Positions 35,472 to 44,941 of a stretch of DNA of 64,000 bases are shown here, piece after piece. Position 1 is the first letter of the stretch, and each line of letters opens with the position of its first letter. Source of the DNA: Roseibium limicola (GTDB taxonomy: Bacteria; Pseudomonadota; Alphaproteobacteria; Rhizobiales; Stappiaceae); NCBI RefSeq assembly GCF_017313085.1, contig NZ_JAFLNF010000006.1, positions 62,001 through 126,000 on the forward strand. The letters run 5' to 3'. Below the pieces are notes generated by a model, which was not told where the DNA came from, searched no databases, and saw only the letters and a list, made by a program, of their open reading frames with translations. The position numbers were made by a program, and so were the translations under genes.

Positions 35472-36662
35472 TCAGACGACGTTACGTTCTATCAACGGCT
35501 GTTTGTCGAAGTAGCGCTGAAGACCAAGAGATGAAAGATCCATGGACTGATAGCCTCCCGTGCTTACCAGCTCTGCCAACCCGCGCCCTACGGCGGGGCT
35601 TTGCTGAAGCCCATGGCCTGAAAATCCCAACGCCAGGTAGAAGTTATCGAGGCCGGGGGCCGCGCCAATGAAGGCATTGTAGTCAAACAGGTTCATGTCG
35701 TAATGCCCTGCCCAGGCCCGACCCGGACGGATGGCCTCAAAGGCAGGAACGCGTTCCGCCAATGTTGGCCAGATATGCTCTTCGAACAGGGTGTGATTGA
35801 CGTCAAAATCATCGGTTGCCACATCGGGATCATCGCCTGCAGCAGGCGCCGAACCGCAGATGAAGCCATTCGGCCCTTCTGGCCGCACGTAGGTGCCTGT
35901 CGTGTCGATCAGCATCGGAAAATCGGGCAGAGGTTCGCGGCATTCAAAAGTGAAGACGCAGCGTTTGCGTGTGTGTATGGGCAGGTCGAGGCCAACTTGA
36001 CGGCAAAGAGACGCGCCGCCTGATGCACCCGCACAATTTATCAGAGCACCGGCGCTGAGGACGTCGCCGTTCGACAGTTCGATGCACCAGCCGTTGCCTT
36101 CCGGGCGAATGGTCTGGGCTTTTGCGGAGACATACCCCACGCCAAGCGAGCGAGCCTTGCGTCGGAAACCTTGCATCAGACCGTAGCCATCGAACCAGCC
36201 TTCGCCTGTCGTGCCATGGCATCCGAAGGCGATGTCTTGCGTCGTCAGCCAGGGATATTTCTTTGAAAGATCGCTTTGATCCAGCAGCCGGGTATCGGCG
36301 CCAAGCTTTGTTTGCAGCGCGTGGTTCGTCTGCAGGATCGACTGTTTGTCCGGCGTCGCCAGAAACAGGTAGCCAGCTTCCTTCAGCTCGATCAGCGGGC
36401 CTTGGCCATCAACAGAAAGAAACTCGTCAGCACGTCTTAGAAAGTCGATGCCATGCAGTGAAATCTCGATGTTAATCGCACTTGAAAACTGCTGTCGGAT
36501 GGAGGCTGCGGAGCGCGCGGAGGCGCAGGTCTGGTAGGTCGGGTCGGCTTCAATGACCAATATGCGCATTGGGCCGGAGCGTGCAGCGGCGAGATGATAG
36601 GCGACGGAAGAGCCAATCGCGGCCCCTCCGATGATGACGACATCTGCATTCCGACTGCCCAC
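35472..36662 (-). CDS. FAD-dependent oxidoreductase, DAO/glycine oxidase-like
   Basis: A 396-residue flavoprotein with the N-terminal dinucleotide loop ADVVIIGGAAIGSSVAYHL and the DAO-family C-terminal IGAAPGLDNFYLALGFSGHGLQQSPAVGRGLAELV. Such enzymes oxidise secondary or primary amines of amino-acid-like substrates. The frame is open to 36683, but no ribosome-binding site precedes that ATG; GGGGATC lies before the GTG at 36662, which also gives a family-like N-terminus, so that start is preferred. It lies 78 bases downstream of gcdH on the same strand and may be co-transcribed. Substrate unknown. Confidence 0.82.
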   Translation of the reverse strand: MGSRNADVVIIGGAAIGSSVAYHLAAARSGPMRILVIEADPTYQTCASARSAASIRQQFSSAINIEISLHGIDFLRRADEFLSVDGQGPLIELKEAGYLFLATPDKQSILQTNHALQTKLGADTRLLDQSDLSKKYPWLTTQDIAFGCHGTTGEGWFDGYGLMQGFRRKARSLGVGYVSAKAQTIRPEGNGWCIELSNGDVLSAGALINCAGASGGASLCRQVGLDLPIHTRKRCVFTFECREPLPDFPMLIDTTGTYVRPEGPNGFICGSAPAAGDDPDVATDDFDVNHTLFEEHIWPTLAERVPAFEAIRPGRAWAGHYDMNLFDYNAFIGAAPGLDNFYLALGFSGHGLQQSPAVGRGLAELVSTGGYQSMDLSSLGLQRYFDKQPLIERNVV

Positions 36663-36739
36663 GTTTGATGATCCCCAACGCAAACCGAAAGAAAAAGGGC
36701 GAAGAGATCCGAAGATCCCTCCGCCAGGGGGGTATGTCT

Positions 36740-37951
36740 TTAAAAGAAAGCCTGCAGCCCGGTCTGGGCCCGGCCAAGGATCAGCGCATGAACATCATGC
36801 GTGCCTTCGTAAGTGTTGACCGTTTCCAGGTTCTGGGCATGCCGCATCACGTGATATTCTTCCTGGATGCCGTTGCCGCCGTGCATGTCGCGGGCCTGAC
36901 GGGCGATATCCAATGCCTTGCCGCAATTGTTGCGCTTGACGATGGAGATCATCTCCGGGGCCACCTTGCCGGCATCGAACAAGCGGCCGACGCGCAAGGA
37001 AGCCTGGAGGCCGAGGGCGATTTCGGTCTGCATGTCGGCCAGCTTTTTCTGGAAAAGCTGGGTCTGGGCCAGCGGGCGACCAAATTGCTCGCGCTCAAGG
37101 CCATAGGAGCGGGCACGCATCCAGCAGTCTTCTGCGGCGCCGAGGGAGCCCCAGGAGATGCCGTAGCGGGCGCGGTTGAGGCAGCCGAACGGTCCCTTCA
37201 GGCCGGAGACATTCGGTAGTAGCGCGTCTTCGCCGACTTCCACGTTGTCCATCACGATTTCGCCGGTGATCGAAGCGCGCAGGGAAAGCTTGCCACCGAT
37301 TTTCGGTGCTGACAGGCCTTTCATGCCTTTTTCCAGAATAAAGCCGCGAATGGCTCCGTCATGAGCTGTCGACTTGCACCAGACGACAAAAACGTCGGCG
37401 ATGGGAGAGTTGGAGATCCACATTTTGGATCCGGTCAGACGGTAACCACCGTCGATCTTTTCGGCGCGGGTGCGCATTCCAGCCGGGTCGGATCCTGCAT
37501 CCGGCTCGGTTAGACCAAAACAGCCGACGAACTCACCACTGGCAAGTTTCGGCAGATACTTCTGGCGCTGCTCTTCGGAGCCGAACGCGTAGATCGGATA
37601 CATCACCAGAGACGACTGCACGCTCATCATCGAGCGATAGCCGCTGTCAACTCGTTCGACAGCCCGCGCCACCAGCCCGTAAGAAACATAAGACGCACCG
37701 GCACAGCCGTATTCTTCCGGAAGTGTGACGCCGAGCAGGCCGAGTTCGCCCATCTCGTTGAAGATTTCCCGGTCGGTCTTCTCTTCTCGGTAGGCTTCAA
37801 TGACGCGCGGCAGCAGTTTGTCCTGAGCATAGGCGTGGGCGCTGTCCTGGATCAGCTGCTCATCTTCGTTCAGCTGATCGCGCAGATTGAAGGGATCTTC
37901 CCAGTTGAAGGTTCCACCACCAGAGGGTGAGGATGCAGATTTAGCGGTCAT
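36740..37951 (-). CDS. gcdH: Glutaryl-CoA dehydrogenase
   Basis: A 403-residue acyl-CoA dehydrogenase. It oxidises and decarboxylates glutaryl-CoA to crotonyl-CoA in lysine and tryptophan breakdown. [18 protein letters not shown] is the FAD/substrate loop, and the C-terminal [20 protein letters not shown] contains the catalytic Glu and is specific for this subfamily. [21 protein letters not shown] supports it further. It is divergent from a LysR-type regulator gene (38120), which is the usual arrangement of gcdH and its regulator. Confidence 0.94.
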   Translation of the reverse strand: MTAKSASSPSGGGTFNWEDPFNLRDQLNEDEQLIQDSAHAYAQDKLLPRVIEAYREEKTDREIFNEMGELGLLGVTLPEEYGCAGASYVSYGLVARAVERVDSGYRSMMSVQSSLVMYPIYAFGSEEQRQKYLPKLASGEFVGCFGLTEPDAGSDPAGMRTRAEKIDGGYRLTGSKMWISNSPIADVFVVWCKSTAHDGAIRGFILEKGMKGLSAPKIGGKLSLRASITGEIVMDNVEVGEDALLPNVSGLKGPFGCLNRARYGISWGSLGAAEDCWMRARSYGLEREQFGRPLAQTQLFQKKLADMQTEIALGLQASLRVGRLFDAGKVAPEMISIVKRNNCGKALDIARQARDMHGGNGIQEEYHVMRHAQNLETVNTYEGTHDVHALILGRAQTGLQAFF

Positions 37952-38119
37952 AATTGTCTTCCCCGGGGCACTTCAATGATTACTTATCGTCATATTGTCT
38001 CGTTCATACCTTGCAAAAAAGAGAAAAATGATCCTCTATTCATGCCTAACTGGAATGAAAGGGTGGTTGGTCTCACGGACTCTTCCTGCCCTCCAACATG
38101 AGACCTCCGCAAGATTCCC

Positions 38120-39043
38120 ATGAAACGCGCATTTGTCCCGCCCGCCGACGCCCTGATCGCTTTTGAGACTGCAGCCCGACACGGCAGCTTCACCCGAGCT
38201 GCGGAAGAATTGCATCTGACCCAGGGCGCGATCTCCAAACAGGTTCGTCAGCTTGAGGATCGTCTAGGTGTCGAGCTGTTCCGCCGGGTGCGGCAGAGGA
38301 TTGTGCTGACCGATGCGGGACGGCTGTACCTGCACGAAATTCGCGGTCCGCTGCTGGACCTGACGGCGGCGACCCGTCAGGTGATGTCTTACGCTGGCAG
38401 CGAAGATGTGCTGAATCTTGCGGTTCTGCCGACATTCGGAACCCGTTGGCTGGCGCCACGCCTCGGCGACTTCCAGAAACGTTTTCCCAAGGCGGGCTTG
38501 AACATCAGCGTGCGCCTTCAGCCCTTCGACTTCGGGGCAGAGCCCTTTGATGGGGCAATCCATCATGGCGACCCGGTATGGGCGGGCGCCATTGCCGAGC
38601 CTTTGTTCGACGAGGAAATGATCCCTGTCGCCTCTAAGGTGTTTCGCGACCGCCATGATATTGCGACACCAGCGGATTTGGTCAAGGCGCCGCGTCTGCA
38701 GCTGTCGACCCGGCCCTTGGCTTGGCGGCAGTGGTTCGATCAGGCGGGAGTTGCAGCCGATACAGCGTTTCAGGGCTCGCGATTCGACCAGTTTGGAATG
38801 ATGTCGGAGGCCGCGATCAATCACCTCGGGGCTGCGCTGTTGCCTAAGTTTTTTGTTCGGCACGAATTGGCCGCAGGCCGTCTGATCCGGCTGTTTGACA
38901 TATCCATCGCGCAGCGCTCCGCATATTATTTTGTCTATCCGGAGAACCGGACGCTACGTCCGGTCGTTTCCACCTTTAGAAACTGGTTGTTGGAAGAAGC
39001 ACGAACGGAGCGAACCGATCCGGAGACCATGCTTCCCAGCTGA
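38120..39043 (+). CDS. LysR-family transcriptional regulator, probable regulator of gcdH
   Basis: A 307-residue LysR protein with an N-terminal helix-turn-helix (FETAARHGSFTRAAEELHLTQ; GAISKQVRQLEDRLGVELFRR) and a C-terminal effector domain. The N-terminus resembles the GcvA-like subgroup. It is divergent from gcdH with 168 bases between, so it probably controls glutaryl-CoA dehydrogenase in response to glutarate or a derivative, as GcdR does. No palindromic T-N11-A site was pinned down in the gap. Confidence 0.88.
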   Translation: MKRAFVPPADALIAFETAARHGSFTRAAEELHLTQGAISKQVRQLEDRLGVELFRRVRQRIVLTDAGRLYLHEIRGPLLDLTAATRQVMSYAGSEDVLNLAVLPTFGTRWLAPRLGDFQKRFPKAGLNISVRLQPFDFGAEPFDGAIHHGDPVWAGAIAEPLFDEEMIPVASKVFRDRHDIATPADLVKAPRLQLSTRPLAWRQWFDQAGVAADTAFQGSRFDQFGMMSEAAINHLGAALLPKFFVRHELAAGRLIRLFDISIAQRSAYYFVYPENRTLRPVVSTFRNWLLEEARTERTDPETMLPS

Positions 39044-39072
39044 CGCCAGCGCAACCTTGGGAGTCTGACCGG

Positions 39073-39993
39073 ATGGCGTCTGAAACAGCGTCTACAAGTA
39101 ACATTCGTATCATCTTGCATGGCAAGGCATCTGCCCGAGAGGATATCCGCCTGTCGATCGCTAAGCTGCGCGAGCAGGGGCATCATGTTTCCGTCAGGGT
39201 GACCTATGAAGCCGGAGACACAGCACGTTTGGCTCGTGAGGCCGTGCAGGAGGCTGAGATCGAAGCCATTGATGTGCTGGTGGCGGGAGGCGGCGATGGC
39301 ACGCTGAACGAGGTCGCAGGCGCCGTGTGTGCGGTCACCGATGGCGCACCACCGTTTGACCTTGCGGTTCTACCGCTCGGAACGGCGAATGATTTTGCCC
39401 GCAGCATCGGCATTGATCCGGCTGATATCGATGGCTGCCTGAGGTATGCGGCCGAAGGTACGGCATGCCCATTAGACATTGGCCGCGTGAACTCTTCGTA
39501 CTTCGTCAACATGGCGACGGGGGGCTTTGGTGCCCGGGTGACGGCCGAGACAGATCCGCGACTTAAGAAGCTGTTCGGAGGGGTTTCCTATCTCTTCGCT
39601 GGCCTGCAGAGGGTGGGGGAGATGTCGGCCTGTTCCGGTCGCATCACCGCTGACGGTTTTGACTGGCAGGGAAACTTTGTCGCCCTGGCATTGGGCAATG
39701 GCCGCCAGGCGGGTGGAGGGGTTCAACTCTGCCCGAATGCGAAATTCGATGATGGCCTGATTGACCTCGCACTGCTTCCTGTTCCGGAAAGTGGCGAAGT
39801 CTCTGAGCTTTTCGGCGAGTTGGTTGAGGGCGGACCAGAAGGCTTGCGTCGGCGAATGATCACCCACAGGGCGGCCAGCTTTCTCATGGAAGGCGACGAA
39901 GATTTGCAGCTTAACCTGGATGGCGAGCCCTTGAAGGCCAATCGCTTTGAGATCGCCGTATTGCCCGGCGCGCTGAATTTTCGCCGACCTTAG
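39073..39993 (+). CDS. Lipid kinase, diacylglycerol kinase catalytic domain (YegS-like)
   Basis: A 306-residue protein with the DAGK/YegS catalytic core: IIL-H-GKAS near residue 12, and the nucleotide loop VAGGGDGTLNEVAGAV near residue 75. LPLGTANDFARSIGI follows, then the family's NMATGGFGARVTAETD. It would phosphorylate a lipid such as diacylglycerol or phosphatidylglycerol with ATP at the membrane. It starts 30 bases after the LysR gene on the same strand, so read-through is possible. The lipid substrate is not known. Confidence 0.9.
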   Translation: MASETASTSNIRIILHGKASAREDIRLSIAKLREQGHHVSVRVTYEAGDTARLAREAVQEAEIEAIDVLVAGGGDGTLNEVAGAVCAVTDGAPPFDLAVLPLGTANDFARSIGIDPADIDGCLRYAAEGTACPLDIGRVNSSYFVNMATGGFGARVTAETDPRLKKLFGGVSYLFAGLQRVGEMSACSGRITADGFDWQGNFVALALGNGRQAGGGVQLCPNAKFDDGLIDLALLPVPESGEVSELFGELVEGGPEGLRRRMITHRAASFLMEGDEDLQLNLDGEPLKANRFEIAVLPGALNFRRP

Positions 39994-40136
39994 GAGAGGT
40001 TCAGAAGCGGGAATGCTGTGCCACTTGGCGGCACGAGTTGTTCCGAGGCCTTCGTGGAATCATTTCTCTCCTGTATGGGCTGAGCCAACAGTTACAGGTT
40101 CGCGCGCTGCCATGGCGTGCCTTCAGGAGATTTTTC

Positions 40137-41885
40137 ATGTCGACCACTCCGCAGGATACGCTTCAAGCTCAAGGTTCGGCGACGGGCGTAGAGACCATGA
40201 CCGCCGGGGGCGCCCTTCTGGCGCGGCTCAAGACATTGGGCGTCGACTACATCTTCGCTAACTCCGGCACCGATTTTCCGCCGATCATCGAAGGTCTGGC
40301 CGAAGCCCGCGCCAAGCAGATTGACCTGCCGGAAGCACTGATCATGCCGCATGAACATGCTGCGATGGGCATGGCGCACGGCTATTATTTCGCTACTGGC
40401 AAAGCGCAAGCGGTGATGGCGCATACCAATGTTGGCTTGGCCAATTGTGCCATCGGTGCAATCAATGCTGCGACCGACCACGTGCCGATGCTGTTGTTTT
40501 CGGGCCGCACACCTGTTGTCGAGCGTGACCGCCTTGGCGCCCGTACTGTACCTATCGGCTGGGGCCAGGAAATGCGCGACCAGGCAGCGCTCGTGCGGGA
40601 AGCCTCGAAGTGGGACTACGAATTGCGGTTCCCGGAGCAGGTCGCCGAGATGACCGACCGTGCCTATGCGATTTCCACGTCCGCGCCCAAGGGCCCCGTT
40701 TACATGAGCCTGCCGCGTGAGGTTCTTTGCGAGCCTTGCCCGGTGTCTGAGCTGGCTGGCGCGCCTGCCATGGCCAGCGCGCAGGTCGGCGTCCATGCCG
40801 GAGCGATTGCCGAAGCGGCAAAGCTGATTGCAAATGCGGAAAAGCCGCTGATCATCGCGCAACGCGGCACTGGCTCTGCGGAGGCTTTCGACGTCTTTTC
40901 CAAGTTGGTCGATGATTGGGGGATTGCCGTTTCGCAATATTGGGCGGTCCAGCTTGCCCTGCCAACTCGCCACCCGATGAATCTGGGTGCCGATCTTGAG
41001 CCCTACATCTCGGAAGCAGACGTCATCGTGGTACTGGATTGTCTCGCGCCCTGGGCTCCGGACTCGCACAAGCTTAAGCCGGGTACCAAGGTCATTCAGA
41101 TCGGTCAGAACCCCCTCTATTCTCGCTCCCCGGTTCGTAACTTCCGCAGTGATCTGACGATCATGGCAGAGACCGCCGACGCGGTCCTCGCTCTGAGCGA
41201 GGCCCTCAGCCCATATGTGGAGGGAACGAGTGATGTGCGGGCTCAGCGGCGCAGTTCTGTTGCTGCGCACACGGCGAAGCTGCTGGTAAAGGTTGATGCG
41301 GCTGCAGAAGCAGGCGGGCGTGATCCGATGTCCAAGGCCTATGTCGCCAAATGTCTGTCCGATGCGATCCAGGGCAAACCGACGACGGTACTGTCGGAGC
41401 TTGGCTGCCCCATGGCGCAGCTCGATCTGAAAGAGCATGGAGCCTGGTTCCAGGAGCCTCATTCTGGCGGCCTTGGCTGGTCATTCCCCTGTGCGCTGGG
41501 CTATCAGCTGGCCGACAAGAAGCGCCTTGTGGTCGCGACGCTGGGTGACGGGTCCTACATGTTCGCCAATCCCGTGGCCTGTCATCAGATTGCGGAGAGC
41601 CTCGGGCTGCCGCTTCTTCTGCTGGTGCTGAACAATGCAGAGTGGGGTGCGGTACGCCATTCAGTTACGGGCATCTATCCCGATGGCTATGCAGCCAAAT
41701 CCAACGATATGCCACTGGTCGATCTGAGCCCGAGCCCGGACTTCACCAAAGTGGCGGCAGCAAGCCGAGCATGGACAGCCTCTGTGACGGATCCGTTAGA
41801 GTTGCCGAAAGTTCTGGCCGATGCCATCCGTCACATTGAGGAAAATCGCACCCAGGCACTGGTCGAAATCAAGATTGGCGGGTAG
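40137..41885 (+). CDS. Thiamine-diphosphate-requiring enzyme (acetolactate synthase-like), substrate unknown
   Basis: A 582-residue ThDP enzyme. The N-terminal domain has the catalytic Glu in MPHEHAAMGMAHGYY. The C-terminal domain has the ThDP/Mg motif GDGSYMFANP followed about 20 residues later by VLNNAEWG. The central domain is of the acetolactate-synthase type. Specific motifs for acetolactate, glyoxylate carboligase, oxalyl-CoA or benzoylformate enzymes are not clear. The frame is open from 40038, but AGGAGA at 40125-40130 sets the ATG at 40137. It sits between the lipid kinase and glycosyltransferases, with no obvious pathway partner. Confidence 0.85.
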   Translation: MSTTPQDTLQAQGSATGVETMTAGGALLARLKTLGVDYIFANSGTDFPPIIEGLAEARAKQIDLPEALIMPHEHAAMGMAHGYYFATGKAQAVMAHTNVGLANCAIGAINAATDHVPMLLFSGRTPVVERDRLGARTVPIGWGQEMRDQAALVREASKWDYELRFPEQVAEMTDRAYAISTSAPKGPVYMSLPREVLCEPCPVSELAGAPAMASAQVGVHAGAIAEAAKLIANAEKPLIIAQRGTGSAEAFDVFSKLVDDWGIAVSQYWAVQLALPTRHPMNLGADLEPYISEADVIVVLDCLAPWAPDSHKLKPGTKVIQIGQNPLYSRSPVRNFRSDLTIMAETADAVLALSEALSPYVEGTSDVRAQRRSSVAAHTAKLLVKVDAAAEAGGRDPMSKAYVAKCLSDAIQGKPTTVLSELGCPMAQLDLKEHGAWFQEPHSGGLGWSFPCALGYQLADKKRLVVATLGDGSYMFANPVACHQIAESLGLPLLLLVLNNAEWGAVRHSVTGIYPDGYAAKSNDMPLVDLSPSPDFTKVAAASRAWTASVTDPLELPKVLADAIRHIEENRTQALVEIKIGG

Positions 41886-41939
41886 GTCTTGAGGCCAGAG
41901 CGGATGCCGGACTGACCGGCGCAGTGAGGCTTTTCCACG

Positions 41940-43025
41940 ATGAGTTACCCCTTTCGGGATCACTACCATCGCACCCGCAAAGCGCTGGGCGGAGTCTTGA
42001 ACGGCCTTTGGCCGCGCAATGATTTTGCCCGGCTGGCCCATCCGCTGCAGGAGCTTCGCAAACCCATTGCTTCCGATGCAGGGCCGGCTATCCTGCCCGA
42101 TCAGGCGAAAACGTTCCTGCGCGAGTGGGCGACCCGAGAGGATACAGAGGCTGTCTATCGAATGGTTCGGCCGTGCACGGTCGACCCGAAGATGGGGATC
42201 CTCTTTTCTCAAGGCCGCGTGCTCTGGGGATCCAGCGACCAGCCCGAGCGCGAGCGCAACCCGCGCTTCTTCTCTCATGTGAAGGCCCCGGCGCGGCGCT
42301 TCCCCGCGGCCATCCTTCTGCATCATGTGCACGGCGACAATTACTTTCATTTCTTTCTCTATGTGTTGAGCAAGGCGGCCGTTGCCGATCTTCACGACGT
42401 GCCAGGGAATGTTCCCCTGCTGGTGCCTGCTCGAACGGCGCAGACGGCTTTTTTTCATCAGGCTCAGGAACTTGGCGTCTTTGGAGACCGGAAGGTTATC
42501 GTGCAGGGCAAACAGGAGGTTGTCGAAGTCGAGACGGCCTATGTGGTGCGGGCTTTCTTCAATCATCGGCCCTACTACGACTGGATATGCCAGGGTCTCC
42601 GGGCCGGCGGACGACCGGAGGCGCGTCGCCGGATCTTCGTTTTGCGCGGTGAGTCGGCGGCTAATGGACGTCAGTTTCGCAATCAGCAAGAGGTCAATAC
42701 GCTTGCAGTCCAACATGGCTTTGAGCTGATCGACCCTGGTCATCTGAGCCTGCGTGAGCAGGCTGATATTTTTTCCGAGGCCGTCGTGATTGCAGGCGCC
42801 CATGGGGCAGGACTAACCAACCTGATTTTTCGTACTGGTACCCAATGCCATATCATCGAGCTTTTCAGCCCTTCCATGGGGTCGCCGCATTACTACATGC
42901 TCGCCAAAGAGCTGGGCTTTACGTATCAGAGTCTCATGACCGAAGATCCGCGTGGCCGCGATTTTACCGCCAGCACGCAGGTGGACCTGGCAGCATTGGA
43001 AGAAGCCTTCAGAAGGCTGAATTGA
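41940..43025 (+). CDS. Glycosyltransferase family 61 (DUF563) protein
   Basis: A 361-residue protein with the GT61 core: ILLHHVHGDNYFHFFLYVLSKAAV (a His-rich N-terminal motif), RIFVLRGESAANGRQFRNQQEV, and the C-terminal VIAGAHGAGLTNLIF, which is the family signature. Bacterial members transfer sugars in capsule, exopolysaccharide or LPS synthesis. Its stop is one base before the start of the GT11 gene, so the two are co-translated. Donor and acceptor are unknown. Confidence 0.87.
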   Translation: MSYPFRDHYHRTRKALGGVLNGLWPRNDFARLAHPLQELRKPIASDAGPAILPDQAKTFLREWATREDTEAVYRMVRPCTVDPKMGILFSQGRVLWGSSDQPERERNPRFFSHVKAPARRFPAAILLHHVHGDNYFHFFLYVLSKAAVADLHDVPGNVPLLVPARTAQTAFFHQAQELGVFGDRKVIVQGKQEVVEVETAYVVRAFFNHRPYYDWICQGLRAGGRPEARRRIFVLRGESAANGRQFRNQQEVNTLAVQHGFELIDPGHLSLREQADIFSEAVVIAGAHGAGLTNLIFRTGTQCHIIELFSPSMGSPHYYMLAKELGFTYQSLMTEDPRGRDFTASTQVDLAALEEAFRRLN

Positions 43026-43026
43026 G

Positions 43027-43929
43027 ATGACCGATCAGACCGTAGCATCGCCCAATTTGCGCAAGGCCATCATCGTCAAGCTGCAGGGCGGCTTGGGAAA
43101 CCAGATCTTCCAGTACATGGCGGGCCGTGCCCTTTCCGATCTTCGCGCCGCGCCGCTCTATTGTCTTGTCGACGAGGGCAATGTGCATGCGTCACAGCTG
43201 GAGCTGGTGGGCCTTACCCCCGCCTATGTTTCCCTCCCAGACTACATGATCCGGCGTGGCCGCAAACGTCGTGACAGTTTGCCGATGGATTTTGTCCGCA
43301 GCACTCTGAAACTGTGGCCTGTGACCCCGGTGCGCGAGCCTCACTTTCACTACTGGGATGGCCTGTTTGATCAGCAAGCCGGCTGTCTTCTGACGGGCTA
43401 TTGGCAGAGCCATAAATATTTGGAGAAGCTGACCTGCCCGGTGAATGAGCTGATCGACATCAACGGCATCTTGCAGACAGTCGCGCCCGAAGCCCAGGCT
43501 CTTGTCGAGGAGGGCAATACGGTTTGTGTTCATATCCGCCGGGGTGACTACCTGAAGGAGCCTTCTGCATTGGCGGTCCACGGCATCATTGGGCCTGAGT
43601 ATTACGAACGGGCCCGCACTCTGATGGACGCGGCGCAAGCGCCAACGCGCTACCTGGTGTTTTCAGATGACACGGCGCTTGCGCGCGAGGCTTTGGGTCA
43701 TTGGCCCAACACCACATTCATGGACCGGCGCAGGCAGGAACAGGATCTCGCCCTGATGAGCCGGTGCCGACATCACATCATTGCAAACAGCAGCTTCAGC
43801 TGGTGGGGTGCGGCACTGGCATCTCACACTTCGCAGACAGTTGTTGCCCCGCGCTACTGGTTTACACCCCAGGCCCTGCGCAAGAATTATGTCCTCGATT
43901 TGATACCGGATGACTGGGTTCTGCTTTGA
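43027..43929 (+). CDS. Alpha-1,2-fucosyltransferase (GT11)
   Basis: A 300-residue GT11 enzyme. IIVKLQGGLGNQIFQYMAGRAL is the GDP-binding N-terminal motif and VCVHIRRGDYL the peptide I motif of alpha-1,2-fucosyltransferases; NSSFSWWGAALAS is the C-terminal motif. It would add L-fucose from GDP-fucose to a galactose in a surface glycan. No gmd/fcl genes for GDP-fucose are in the window. It follows the GT61 gene directly. Confidence 0.9.
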   Translation: MTDQTVASPNLRKAIIVKLQGGLGNQIFQYMAGRALSDLRAAPLYCLVDEGNVHASQLELVGLTPAYVSLPDYMIRRGRKRRDSLPMDFVRSTLKLWPVTPVREPHFHYWDGLFDQQAGCLLTGYWQSHKYLEKLTCPVNELIDINGILQTVAPEAQALVEEGNTVCVHIRRGDYLKEPSALAVHGIIGPEYYERARTLMDAAQAPTRYLVFSDDTALAREALGHWPNTTFMDRRRQEQDLALMSRCRHHIIANSSFSWWGAALASHTSQTVVAPRYWFTPQALRKNYVLDLIPDDWVLL

Positions 43930-43945
43930 GGCGTATTGTTCGGAA

Positions 43946-44896
43946 TCAATGACCATCGAGTTGGTCGTAGAAGCCCTTCTGGCCACGGGTGAGCCCATAC
44001 CAGTTGCCAGCCCCACGAGCCAGGCGCAGTCGCGCGCGAAAATAGCGGCCCTGCGCGTTCTCATTGCCGACTTTCCAGGCGAGCCAGTGAAATCCCGACA
44101 GAAGGCTTCCGCCAACGATACGGCGCAGCCCCTTGAGGCCGAACTTCAGGCATGCCCTGGCAAAGCCCGATCGCTTGCAGGCAACTTGCGCGTGGGCTGC
44201 TGCCTGAGAATGAACCATCTGGATCAAGCGCTCCGGCCGAACGCGATTGGCTGAGACGGTCTCCTCGACACTGGCTGCTGGGGTCCAGACAATCTTGTGG
44301 CCGCGCCCGCTGGCGCGCTCGAAAAAGTCGAGATCCTCGTAGCCGTGTCGCAAGTCTTCGTCGAACCGCAGCGGCGCAGAACCTGAGATTAGCTCTCGGG
44401 AGAACAGCACATTGTTGGTCGATGCCCGCGACAGAACGGTGCCGTCCGGGTCGCTTGAGCCCGTGTCACGCGGCCACCAATCGGGTTGAGGGGCTTCATA
44501 GTCCTTGGTGACTGCACCATAGCTGACATCTGCGGAATGACGTGTAACTGATGCCATATGGCTGCCCAGCCAAGCCTCATCAGCCACTTCATCATCATCG
44601 ATCAGCGCAATCCAGTCGAAGCCATGGTTTTTGGCTTCTCGCAAACTGCGGTTGCGAGCAAAGGGAATGCCGCGTTTGGGTTCCAGAACGTGATGAATAG
44701 GGATCTGCGTCTCTACTTGAAGGGCCTCAATTGCCGGTAGGGATCGCGGCTCGGTATCATTCTCCACCACGCAGATTTCAACGCTCCAGCCTGTCTGGAT
44801 TGGCTGGGCGATGAGAGAACGCAGGCAGCGGACCAGCATTTGGGGCCTGCCTGCCGTGCAAACCATAATGCCGATACGAGAGGGGGAAGTTGTCAT
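43946..44896 (-). CDS. Glycosyltransferase family 2 protein
   Basis: A 316-residue GT-A enzyme. The N-terminus RIGIMVCTAGRPQMLVRCLRSL is the nucleotide-sugar-binding start, and WIALIDDDEVADEAW carries the D-x-D metal motif near residue 98. The C-terminal basic helical region (SGFHWLAWKVGN) may lie along the membrane. It is convergent with the GT11 gene and lies 45 bases downstream of the GT4 gene on the same strand, so GT4 and GT2 form one unit. Confidence 0.88.
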   Translation of the reverse strand: MTTSPSRIGIMVCTAGRPQMLVRCLRSLIAQPIQTGWSVEICVVENDTEPRSLPAIEALQVETQIPIHHVLEPKRGIPFARNRSLREAKNHGFDWIALIDDDEVADEAWLGSHMASVTRHSADVSYGAVTKDYEAPQPDWWPRDTGSSDPDGTVLSRASTNNVLFSRELISGSAPLRFDEDLRHGYEDLDFFERASGRGHKIVWTPAASVEETVSANRVRPERLIQMVHSQAAAHAQVACKRSGFARACLKFGLKGLRRIVGGSLLSGFHWLAWKVGNENAQGRYFRARLRLARGAGNWYGLTRGQKGFYDQLDGH

Positions 44897-44941
44897 CGGA
44901 TTGCTTGCCTGGAAGTCGGGTCGGGAGATCTTGTATGCGTT

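Noticed and set aside
40092-41462. 456-codon minus-strand frame opposite the ThDP enzyme
   Set aside because: Antisense shadow; Arg-rich low-complexity translation.
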